Source of the DNA: JBGPIK01 sp041484845
GTDB lineage: Bacteria > Desulfobacterota > Binatia > UBA9968
Length of the DNA stretch: 7,521 bases
NCBI GenBank assembly: GCA_041484845.1
Contig: JBGPIK010000342.1
Span: 1-7,521 of the forward strand
Direction: 5' to 3'
A program made the position numbers and the translations under genes. This document shows, one piece after another, positions 1 to 5,350 of the stretch. The notes beneath the pieces were generated by a model. The model searched no databases, was not told where the DNA came from, and worked only from the letters and a program-made list of their open reading frames with translations. The first letter of the stretch is position 1. Every line of letters begins with the position of its first letter.

Positions 1-140
1 AACGCTCACGCTCGAAGTTGCTGCTTGGCAGCAGCGACGCAACGCCCACCATTGTGGCATCGTGTGGAGCTTCACTCGTCAAGATGCTGATCGGAAATTG
101 GGGCGGCATTATGTTTCGTAATTAATGAGTTTCAATACTA
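1..140 (+). mobile_element. Right end of an IS630-like insertion sequence (boundary approximate)
   Basis: IS630-family elements usually end a few tens of bases after the transposase stop and are flanked by a duplicated TA. Here binding-protein homology on the opposite strand stops making sense near 140. A TA occurs at 139-140, 18 bases after the transposase stop. I place the element end there by inference. The other end is outside the window, so neither the inverted repeat nor the target duplication can be verified. Confidence 0.4.
2..121 (+). CDS. IS630-family transposase, C-terminal end (cut by window edge)
   Basis: This frame is open from the left edge to a TAA at 119-121 and encodes 39 residues. 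It contains LEVAAWQQRRN followed about 10 residues later by VWSFTRQDADRKLGRHY and a stop. That layout (aromatic-rich AW..RN, then W-x-F-T-x-x-x-A-x-x-K-L-x-R-x-Y just before the terminus) matches what I know of the C-terminal end of IS630/Tc1-mariner-type DDE transposases, which cut and paste DNA into TA dinucleotides. The catalytic residues lie outside the window, so activity cannot be judged. It converges on the truncated binding-protein gene at 122-352. The transposase stop is directly adjacent to that ORF's new stop, as expected if the insertion element cut that gene. The family call rests on a short stretch. Confidence 0.6.
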   Translation, partial: TLTLEVAAWQQRRNAHHCGIVWSFTRQDADRKLGRHYVS

Positions 141-352
141 GAGGGCCCCGAACGTAAGGCTTCGACTTCAATGAACGGATACTTCTTTTTAAAACCATCG
201 CCGAGCTTTGTGATTTGCTCCTCCGGTACACTCGTGTAGAAAACAACGCTGCCTTCCTTCTTGGCGTTGTCCAAAATGGTGGCCGCAGGAGATTCAGAAA
301 CCGTAAGCGCAACGAAAACCCCAACTAAAAAACCGACCCGTTTGAATAGCAT
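122..352 (-). pseudogene. Truncated extracellular solute-binding protein (iron/FbpA-type), N-terminal part
   Basis: The gene starts at an ATG (352-350) with GGAG 6 bases upstream. It encodes a clear Sec signal peptide: K-R near the N terminus, a hydrophobic core GFLVGVFVALTV, and a likely cleavage after SPA. The mature part begins TILDNAKKEGSVVFYTSV and continues with EEQITKLGDGFKKKYP. AKKEG-x-V-x-Y-[TS] followed by a helix and a KKYPFIEVE strand is the usual N terminus of periplasmic binding proteins of Fe3+/thiamine-type ABC transporters. Those proteins are normally about 320-350 residues. This ORF stops after 76, ending in an unrelated short tail (ETH and TAA) beside the IS630-like transposase. 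It is therefore probably a gene decapitated by that insertion. It sits 170 bases downstream of the UGSC gene on the same strand and may once have belonged to that transcription unit. Confidence 0.7.
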
Positions 353-421
353 TCGATTCTCCGCTGATCAGTTGAAACAAGCTGCCCCTTAAGCTGACCT
401 GGTTCTGACAAACATGCTGCT

Positions 422-496
422 AGCCCGGATTATCCATGGTTACAGAACAAAGCATGACACCGTCTCGATCGCCATCATGCGTGAATAATCCGGGCT
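422..496. repeat. Short inverted-repeat element between UGSC gene and truncated binding protein
   Basis: A perfect 12-base inverted repeat, AGCCCGGATTAT at 422-433 and ATAATCCGGGCT at 485-496, encloses 51 bases. No thymine tract follows either arm, so a simple rho-independent terminator is not indicated. The arms resemble ends of small intergenic repeats or IS-derived MITEs that I recall only loosely. No coding sequence is evident in this 170-base gap apart from the repeat and the GGAG site of the downstream gene. Confidence 0.45.
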
Positions 497-522
497 CCAT
501 CGTTGTAAGTTTCACAAAAGTT

Positions 523-2244
523 TTATTTATGTCTTGGAATGTTAAGGTTGCGCGTCAAGTCTTTCCATCTTTGCGGCAGCCGTATCTCTCGGGTGACCGG
601 ATAGCCTCTCGGTTGACGCAACGCGATAGATCGGTTTCTCCTCGGATTACCGCTGACGACAATAACGAACTCATCTGGAGAGTGGGTCATCGGCAACATG
701 TCGGTATCGTTGGTGGTGCAGTATTGCTTCAGAACCCTGCCTTCTTCTGAAAGCTTCGCGAAATCGACCTTTCTGACAAAGAATCCTTCCATATCTTTGA
801 CTTCGGCTGCGGTTAATCTCGCGTCTCTGAAAAGGTATTCCTTGACGTTCTGTTTTGAGTTGCCGCCCTTGGCTATTATTCCGGCAACCAACGGGCTGAG
901 CACGACGATTTTGTAACGAGTTGATCTGGCTAATGTCCCATGGTCAATATTTCTCGGGATAAACCCGGCCAATCCTCTAAGGTGTTCATCGGCCGTGTCC
1001 CCTACCGTAGTAAATGCACCGGCTAATCCCGCGGTGCAAAAAGCGGTAACCGTGCTCGTCTCCGGCTTGAACCCACGTTCAACCGCCAGAGAGTCCCAGG
1101 GGCTCTCATGCTCCGCTTCTGCCAAACACATTCCGAACTGACCCGGCCAGCCAAACGCCGCCATCTCATTGAGTCCCGGTAGGTATCTCGAAATATTAAT
1201 CAGCAACAGCCTGGTAAATCGCCCCACTGAGGAATTGGCTTGTCTCCCGGGACCCAACGTGGAGATGGATGCGTTAAAGTCTAGTTGCTCGATGATTGGG
1301 CCATTGATGATGACTAGCGGAGTTGTCGCATGCGTGGTGCCGAGCGCTATGAGCGGGTAGAGCGGATCTACAAGGGCTTCTGCAATAGCTATCAATACGG
1401 GCATGTACGCGGGACGGCAGCCAGCCATGATTCCATTGACGGCGATCTTCCACACCGTGCATTCACGTTTTGAAGGTTCGAACTTCCCGATCACCTCATC
1501 AGGAGAGCGGTCCGTGTATTGAAGAAACTCCTCAACCTTCTCTACGGTGGGCGGTATTATGGGTAAACCATCCGTCCATCGATTGGCGTAAAAGAAGTCG
1601 TTTACCTCATCCAGATTCCCTTTGATGACAATTTCTCTAGGTCCCGGTTCAGTAGAAGACTTTTGCCGTGTTCCCGGAGAATCTATACCGTTCGCCGTCA
1701 GCGCCTGAATAACTTTGCCGAAAAGAGCTTCGGCGTATTTCCTGATTTCCGCGGCGCCTTGTGTGGCAATGTTCGGCGGCGGATATTCAACTAGCCTTAT
1801 CCCTGGCACTCCCTGAGCTGCGGCCGTTAAGCGAGCGGTAGTGAAAAACCCAGTACAGATGATCCCTACCGCCGGAACGCCGGCTGCTTCGCTCCAAGCT
1901 GCCGCCCGCGCAACTGCGGGCGCGCAAGTCCCTCAACCTCCAGCGGCAACGATAACGGCCCCCACTCCAGCTTCTCTAGCAAGATCTCCCGTTGTCCCAT
2001 CCTGAGGTTCAGTACCCCAAGGTTCCGTTTTTCCACTCGAAAGCTTAATAAACTGGAGACCCTGTATATTTCGATCCAGCAGATCCGACAAGGCATCTAA
2101 CAGAAGATCGCTCCCCTGAAACCCATTACAGACTAGTCCTATTTTCTTTCCTTCCAAGTTCTTTGGCCGCGGCGCAATGGAAATTACTTTAGTAAATGCA
2201 GCGCCAACAGGACTTACAGATTCGTAAACTGGCTGTGAATTCAT
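523..2244 (-). CDS. UGSC-family selenoprotein (UGA at 1935-1933 read as selenocysteine)
   Basis: Two ORFs in one frame join if the single TGA at 1935-1933 is read through, giving 573 residues with Sec104. I chose ATG 2244 because GAGG lies 5 bases upstream; GTG 2250 is an alternative. Residues about 1-170 look like the UGSC domain: a conserved strand (KKIGLVCNGFQGSD, about 33-46), a long helix, then VGAVIVAAGG-U-G-T-C (Sec104, Cys107) and a helix followed by GVPAVGIICTGFF. The family is named for a Sec-Gly-Ser-Cys motif, with Cys variants known; here Ser is Thr. U-x-x-C resembles a CxxC redox site. From about residue 215 a second region follows with RWTDGLPIIPPT (about 222), NGIMAGCRPAYMPV (about 270, Cys276), LVIINGP, and further Cys at about 373 and 403. 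I recall this arrangement from uncharacterised metagenomic proteins. No signal peptide is seen, so it is probably cytoplasmic. A SECIS-like hairpin follows the UGA. The substrate is unknown. The alternative is a nonsense mutation or sequencing error, which the exact motif position makes unlikely. Confidence 0.85.
1900..1926 (-). promoter_or_regulatory. Putative bacterial SECIS hairpin within the UGSC coding sequence
   Basis: Starting 6 bases after the UGA on the minus strand, TGC-(bulged G)-CGCCCGC / loop AGTTGC / GCGGGCG-GCA forms 10 Watson-Crick pairs with one bulged G and a 6-base apical loop. The loop guanosine is its second base, and 18 bases separate it from the UGA. Known bacterial SECIS elements lie immediately downstream of the UGA inside the coding region. 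They have a guanosine among the first two loop bases and a loop about 16-37 bases after the UGA; the loop binds SelB carrying Sec-tRNA. All of these are satisfied here. The local sequence is GC-rich, so some pairing is expected by chance. Energy was not computed. Confidence 0.65.
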
Positions 2245-2299
2245 GTCCACCTCGGTAGTTCCTTCGCCGTTCTATTCGCCTCAAACGTGTGCCTAGGAT

Positions 2300-2458
2300 C
2301 TAGCAGGTTGCGGAAAAACGCGGTTTGCAGGCTGCTTAAAAAGATCTCAGAGGCGAGGCGCGCGAAAAATCGACGAGCGGAGGCGTACTTAGCCAGTACG
2401 TTGTAGCAAGGCGATTTCGTGCAACGAAGCATATGAGTTTTTTTCAGCAGCCTGCTAG
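2300..2458. repeat. MITE-like element with 20-base imperfect terminal inverted repeats and TA ends
   Basis: The left end reads CTAGCAGGTTGCGGAAAAAC. The reverse complement of the right end reads CTAGCAGGCTGCTGAAAAAA, so the two match at most positions and each carries TA at the border (2301-2302 and 2456-2457). A second, internal copy of the end motif (GCAGGCTGCTTAAAAA) begins near 2326. The middle can fold: CGTACT and AGTACG pair around 2386-2402, flanked by GCGCGAAAAATCG and CGATTTCGTGC. At 159 bases with no coding capacity it is a non-autonomous element, plausibly moved by a Tc1-mariner/IS630-type transposase. I recall similar end motifs in intergenic repeats of Deltaproteobacteria-like genomes. 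It separates the binding-protein stop (2509) from the UGSC start (2244), so it may affect read-through or folding of the shared transcript. Confidence 0.7.
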
Positions 2459-2508
2459 TGTGATCCATCAGTCCCGGCCCTCGGCGCCGTACGTCGGCAG
2501 CCAACGCA

Positions 2509-3519
2509 TCATTTGTTTAAATCTCCTTTATACAGGGAATCGACAAATCCATTTTTATTGAGCTGGTCCATGAAAGCCGTGTCAACGTAATCTTTGGGAT
2601 CCATAGACATTTTGATTTTTTCCGTATCCCGTAACACTTCGAGCATAAACTTAACACCTTCTAAAGTTGGACGGGGATTCTTTATGAAGTCATCGATGAC
2701 AATTTCCTGGTAACTGTCTTCTAAGACAGCCCGGTTTCCCATCGGATCAACCTTCAGATACTTAGCCATCTCAGCGATTGCGAACTCCTTGTCGATTCTC
2801 AGCTCATGAATACTTTCGACGAGAACTTTTACGAACCTACTCACCGTATCCCTATTTGACGCAGCATATCTTTTGGTCACCACAAGCCCCTCGTGAGGAT
2901 AAAAAACCGGGAGATCCCGCATCCTATATAACGTGTTGAAGCCCAGTCGCCGGGCAACACCTACTAGAGGCGCTCCAAATAGTGTCGCGTCTACAGTACC
3001 GGCCTGCAAGGCACTAAAACGAGCGCTCTCGTTACCGACCTGAATAAAAGTCAAATCCTTGTCAGGTTTGACTCCCAGGTGCTGTAACCCAACTCGCGCC
3101 GCAAACTCTGCCGCAGAGCCAAAGCGACTTATGGCAAACCTGGTCCCTTTGAGGTGCTCAGGCTTCGTAATCGTTGGTTTGACCATTATCGAATAAGGAA
3201 AATGATCCATGTAGGTTGCGACCATGACCATGTCGGCACCTCGAACAGCTCCCCTAAGGTACGCCTGTCCCAGACCGGCAAATTCGATGCTGCCACCTAA
3301 GAGCGCCTGCACAGCGATGGTTCCAGCTTGAATAGTGACAATGTCTACGTCGAGCCCGTACTTACGGAAAATACCTCTGTCCTTACCCGCCCAAAAGGGA
3401 AGAAACTCAACGCCGCCGGTAACTCCGATCTTGACCGCTTCGGCGGCGGCAAGGTGCGGAAAGGTAAAAGCCATGGCTCCGCAAATCAGCACAGCCAAGA
3501 CCCAGTTGTATGTTTTCAT
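2509..3519 (-). CDS. ABC transporter periplasmic substrate-binding protein, NMT1/TauA (NitT/TauT) type
   Basis: This 336-residue protein should capture a small organic or inorganic ligand in the periplasm and deliver it to an ABC permease. I chose ATG 3519 over the longer open frame to 3675 because a typical signal peptide begins there (MKTYNW, hydrophobic core VLAVLICGAMAFTF, cleavage around LAAA-EA) and AAAGG lies 9 bases upstream; the 52 extra upstream residues look non-coding. Family hallmarks are KIGVTGGVEFLPFWAGKD then GIFRKYGLDVDIV (about 29-60), GGSIEFAGLG (about 73), KPEHLKGTRFAIS (about 117), and LQAGTVDATLFGAPL (about 165), the usual lobe-and-hinge order. The length is normal. No permease or ATPase gene is present nearby, so ligand and partners are unknown. 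Its closest neighbour on the same strand is the UGSC selenoprotein gene, 264 bases downstream, with the MITE between. The 224-base stretch upstream (3520-3743) shows no gene and no convincing promoter, so transcription may come from the promoter near 4160. Confidence 0.88.
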   Translation of the reverse strand: MKTYNWVLAVLICGAMAFTFPHLAAAEAVKIGVTGGVEFLPFWAGKDRGIFRKYGLDVDIVTIQAGTIAVQALLGGSIEFAGLGQAYLRGAVRGADMVMVATYMDHFPYSIMVKPTITKPEHLKGTRFAISRFGSAAEFAARVGLQHLGVKPDKDLTFIQVGNESARFSALQAGTVDATLFGAPLVGVARRLGFNTLYRMRDLPVFYPHEGLVVTKRYAASNRDTVSRFVKVLVESIHELRIDKEFAIAEMAKYLKVDPMGNRAVLEDSYQEIVIDDFIKNPRPTLEGVKFMLEVLRDTEKIKMSMDPKDYVDTAFMDQLNKNGFVDSLYKGDLNK

Positions 3520-3743
3520 GGTCTGATGCCTTTCAAAAACGAAAGTTCTGATATTGAGTCGGGCGAGGCATGGGACCATATCAAATCCAAGTGAATGGCG
3601 AGCTTTGTGACGGGAGATTCCGTAGCCGGGCCGGGGAGGACTCCACCTTCTTGGGCCCGACTTGGCCCTGAGCAACGGGATTGCGTATCTCGCTACGAAA
3701 CGTCGTTCGTCTCAGGCCAAAGCAAAAACCAATCGGTTCGCAA

Positions 3744-3992
3744 CTACGTTTCAATAACACTCACCCGAACGTCGCAAGCAATCTCACGCTCTAGCAGAGC
3801 TTGCCGAAACAATATTTCAAGCTCCGGTGCGGGAAGCAGACAATCTCTGCAAGTTTTATCGTTAACAAATACGTTGATCGTCACACAGCTTCCTTCCACG
3901 GAGCCCACCTCCACGCGAGCGCCATCTGCTTCAAAGGCCGGTTTGAATTCATCAAGCGCCAGATCTACGACCCTTGGATCAACTGATGACAT
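3744..3992 (-). CDS. Small NifU-C-terminal-like protein with CxxC motif
   Basis: This 82-residue protein starts at ATG 3992; an in-frame stop lies 3 codons upstream, which fixes the start region. No strong ribosome binding site is visible, so translation may be coupled to the tiny ORF ending at 3999. The layout (helix LALDEFKPAFEADGARVEV, strand SCVTINVFV, then KTCRDCLLPAPELEILFRQALLE, then a strand DVRVSVIET) mirrors the NifU C-terminal domain: a 'DGG' region, a strand, C-x2-C, a helix and a final strand. In NifU/Nfu proteins the CxxC of two subunits holds a transient Fe-S cluster. The family's usual CAGCPSS is CRDCLLPA here and the first DGG is DGA, so it is a divergent member. It precedes the binding protein and UGSC genes on the same strand, which suggests shared redox or Fe-S/selenium-related function by context only. 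Confidence in a real gene is high; the family is moderate. Confidence 0.65.
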   Translation of the reverse strand: MSSVDPRVVDLALDEFKPAFEADGARVEVGSVEGSCVTINVFVNDKTCRDCLLPAPELEILFRQALLEREIACDVRVSVIET

Positions 3993-3998
3993 AAGTAT

Positions 3999-4113
3999 TC
4001 AAACCGTTTTGCGCTCCAGATCATCCTGGGTCTGCTTCTCGCCAATATCTAACTCGCAACTCTCACTAACTTTATAGGTGAAATCGAATCTTGAGTTCCG
4101 CTGTAAAGGTCAT
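3999..4113 (-). pseudogene. Tiny ORF with strong RBS, apparently frameshifted, leading the NifU-like gene
   Basis: AGGAG lies 5 bases upstream of ATG 4113, the best ribosome binding site in this region, and a promoter-like pair lies just upstream. The ATG frame encodes only 13 codons (MTFTAELKIRFHL, then TAA at 4074-4072). Shifting frame near the TAA continues as YKVSESCELDIGEKQTQDD and LERKTV to a TGA at 4001-3999, 6 bases before the NifU-like ATG. A single-base indel would join them into about 37 residues. It may be a small protein with a recent frameshift, or the 13-codon ORF may be a leader peptide. I do not recognise a family. No slippery heptamer is visible, so programmed frameshifting is not supported. 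Confidence 0.35.
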
Positions 4114-4143
4114 CGGGTCTCCTATTTAGGTCCCGGCGACTTA

Positions 4144-4172
4144 CGTTTATGCGTTCCGTATTATTTAGTCAA
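4144..4172 (-). promoter_or_regulatory. Candidate sigma70-type promoter for the minus-strand gene cluster
   Basis: On the minus strand TTGACT (4172-4167) is followed by a 17-base spacer and TAAACG (4149-4144). The -35 is near consensus (TTGACA) and the -10 is weak. The predicted transcript would start about 25 bases before the ATG at 4113 and its AGGAG site, which is a normal distance. The -35 lies inside the palindrome at 4163-4178. Confidence 0.45.
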
Positions 4173-4178
4173 CTAAAT
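4163..4178. promoter_or_regulatory. Perfect 16-bp palindrome, likely operator overlapping the -35 box
   Basis: ATTTAGT-CA-ACTAAAT on the plus strand is a 7-base inverted repeat separated by 2 bases. An AT-rich, tightly spaced dyad over a -35 box is what a dimeric winged-helix repressor (for example MarR- or Rrf2-type) would bind. No regulator gene is in the window, so the protein is unknown. It also lies at the start of the decayed plus-strand gene at 4178, so it may sit in a formerly divergent promoter region. Confidence 0.5.
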
Positions 4179-4476
4179 TGTATGGACAAGACCAGGGACG
4201 AGTAGCTCGTGCCTGCGTCACAGTATTCTGTTCGAAAGGTTGGGTCATCTTCAGCTTACTCGTGATGGGTTCTTTATGGGGCTTTCAGTTACCGCTCAAG
4301 TCTGATTACCGCAACCGCCGTCACGACCTCGCATCGAAACTTAACGACCAGTCGCTGAACCTGCAGTGACAGAAGAAACGGAAACGATCTGCGAAAACTG
4401 TGGTGCGAAACTTGCCTTGCGTGTAGCGCGTCGGGGCAAAAAAGCGGGAATAAATTTCTGGCCCGACTATTCCTGA
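4178..4476 (+). pseudogene. Decayed membrane-anchored protein with topoisomerase-type C4 zinc ribbon
   Basis: One frame (4178-4369) carries a hydrophobic segment, GWVIFSLLVMGSLWGFQL, consistent with a single membrane helix. It ends in a stop just as a second frame (4345-4476) carries ETICENCGAKLALRVARRG followed by KKAGINFWPDYS and TGA. C-x2-C-G-A-x-L-x-L-R-x-A-R-R-G-x-x-A-G-x-x-F-W is the first half of the zinc ribbon found at the C terminus of topoisomerase I and in some membrane-anchored nuclease-related proteins. The second cysteine pair (normally FWGC..Y-P-x-C) is missing: GC after FW is absent and the frame ends early. A frameshift near 4345-4366 plus a small deletion would explain this. 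The two halves may have been one gene, but that joining is inference. Confidence 0.45.
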
Positions 4477-4510
4477 CAGTTCGCTCAAGATTCTGGCAAA
4501 CCGATGATTC

Positions 4511-4843
4511 ATGAAGCTGCCCAACGGAGAACGCGCGAATATCGGCGCGAAGCTCGAAAATTACGTGCTGAATCCGAGCCATTGGGAGGGGCGGCACAAA
4601 GCTCGTGTTTTCGAGTCGGTGCTCGGAATCACTCTGAGCAATCGGGACGCGCTGAGGGATGCAATCCTAGCCGCGGCCGCGAATTCAAACGAAGCTGAGG
4701 CGATTGGCGATAATGGTCATGGAATGGTATATCTGCTGCGCTTCCCGTTAACGACCGCACAGGGTACGGCGATGATCTTAACGGTGTGGATTATTCTGCA
4801 TGGGGAAGACTTTCCCCGATTGGTCACTTGTTATATATTGTAA
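4511..4843 (+). CDS. DUF6883-family protein (uncharacterised; toxin-antitoxin-like cassette)
   Basis: This 110-residue protein begins MKLPNGERANIGAKLENYVL, then NPSHWEGRHKARVF (about 21-34), SVLGITLSNRDALRDAI, YLLRFPLTTAQGTA (about 74) and ends WIILHGEDFPRLVTCYIL. This matches the pattern I know for DUF6883: an N-terminal KLPN, the NP.H..GRHKA.VF block, then an antiparallel pair and a terminal 'R.GE..PRLVTCY' strand. The length is typical and all blocks are present, so it looks intact. No clear Shine-Dalgarno is visible before ATG 4511. It is followed after 3 bases by the DUF4926 gene, a pairing I recall from many bacterial genomes. The biochemical role is not known. A toxin-antitoxin or small stress module is a guess from size, pairing and sporadic distribution. 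Confidence 0.75.
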   Translation: MKLPNGERANIGAKLENYVLNPSHWEGRHKARVFESVLGITLSNRDALRDAILAAAANSNEAEAIGDNGHGMVYLLRFPLTTAQGTAMILTVWIILHGEDFPRLVTCYIL

Positions 4844-4846
4844 GCA

Positions 4847-5092
4847 ATGAATAGAAGTCCAGACATGCACGACGTGGTTGCATTGCTTGAAGAGGTGCCG
4901 GCGAAGGATTTCAATACGGCTAAGCCCTTATTGCTGCACCGAGGGCAAATCGGCACCGTCGTAATGACCTATGCGGACGGTGCATGTGAAGTGGAATTCG
5001 CGGACCGCGACGGCCGGGCATACGCGATTTTGCCGATCCAGCCTGAGAAGCTGATGGTCCTCCACGACTCTCCCGACTACGCCGTCGCTTAA
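4847..5092 (+). CDS. DUF4926-family small protein, partner of the DUF6883 gene
   Basis: This 81-residue protein contains MHDVVALLEEVP (from residue 7), LLLHRGQIGTVVMTYADGAC (about 28-47) and EVEFADRDGRAYAILPIQPE with KLMVLH at the end. These are the DUF4926 hallmarks: a short helix 'DVVAL..D.P', a β-rich 'L..G..GTVV' unit and 'YEVEF.D..G.T.A.L.L....L..L', resembling a small SH3-like barrel. ATG 4847 lies 3 bases after the upstream stop, so translation is probably coupled; ATG 4865, where family homology begins, is an alternative start. It is intact and of typical length. Function is unknown. It could be the partner or antitoxin of the DUF6883 protein, which is inferred from the tight linkage only. 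Confidence 0.75.
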   Translation: MNRSPDMHDVVALLEEVPAKDFNTAKPLLLHRGQIGTVVMTYADGACEVEFADRDGRAYAILPIQPEKLMVLHDSPDYAVA

Positions 5093-5178
5093 AGCCTCCT
5101 TCGCTCCTTTGCGGCACGGGCCCGTCGCTTCTGATTGGCTCAAAACAAGATACAAGGCCTGCCCCTCACTCGGTCACA

Positions 5179-5350
5179 CTTCAAGCCGGACGGTTATAAC
5201 GTTGGAATCAACGTGGGTCCCACCGCCGCACAAACCGTGATGCATTGCCACATTCATCTGATTCCTCGGACATCGGGGGACACCGTCAATCCGCGCGGCA
5301 TCGTGCGCGGCGTGATCGCGGGCAAGGCTGATGATTCACGGAACGGTTAG
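5179..5350 (+). pseudogene. HIT-family nucleotide hydrolase/transferase, C-terminal fragment (copy A)
   Basis: Homology starts abruptly at 5179 and reads FKPDGYNVGINVG, then AAQTVMHCHIHLIPR and VNPRGIVRGVIAGKADD to a TAG at 5348-5350. The H-x-H-x-H triad (HCHIH) of HIT proteins, which hydrolyse or transfer nucleotide phosphates such as Ap4A, is present. The N-terminal half of the domain (normally about 60 residues before FKPDGYN) is missing; 5093-5178 upstream contains no HIT-like sequence in any frame I checked. It is a 5'-truncated relic unlikely to fold. The same fragment recurs at 7176-7382. Confidence 0.75.

Noticed and set aside
436..750. 104-codon plus-strand ORF
   Set aside because: Shadow of the UGSC gene's 3' end and the inverted-repeat spacer; no recognisable features.
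523..1809. Independent gene starting at GTG 1809
   Set aside because: No usable ribosome binding site precedes it, and in-frame coding sequence continues upstream through the UGTC motif; it is the 3' part of the selenoprotein gene.
2241..2504. 87-codon minus-strand ORF between the binding protein and UGSC genes
   Set aside because: It lies almost entirely in the MITE-like repeat; the open frame is a by-product of the repeat sequence.
3519..3675. N-terminal extension of the binding protein to 3675
   Set aside because: The extra 52 residues are arginine/proline-rich and precede a clear signal peptide with its own ribosome binding site at 3519.
3595..4077. 160-codon plus-strand ORF
   Set aside because: Antisense to the NifU-like gene and the leader region; serine/threonine-rich low-complexity translation, no family features.
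4474..4476. TGA at the end of the zinc ribbon as selenocysteine replacing a metal-binding Cys
   Set aside because: It is one residue off the expected Cys position, the preceding cysteine is also deleted, and the sequence after it does not continue the domain.
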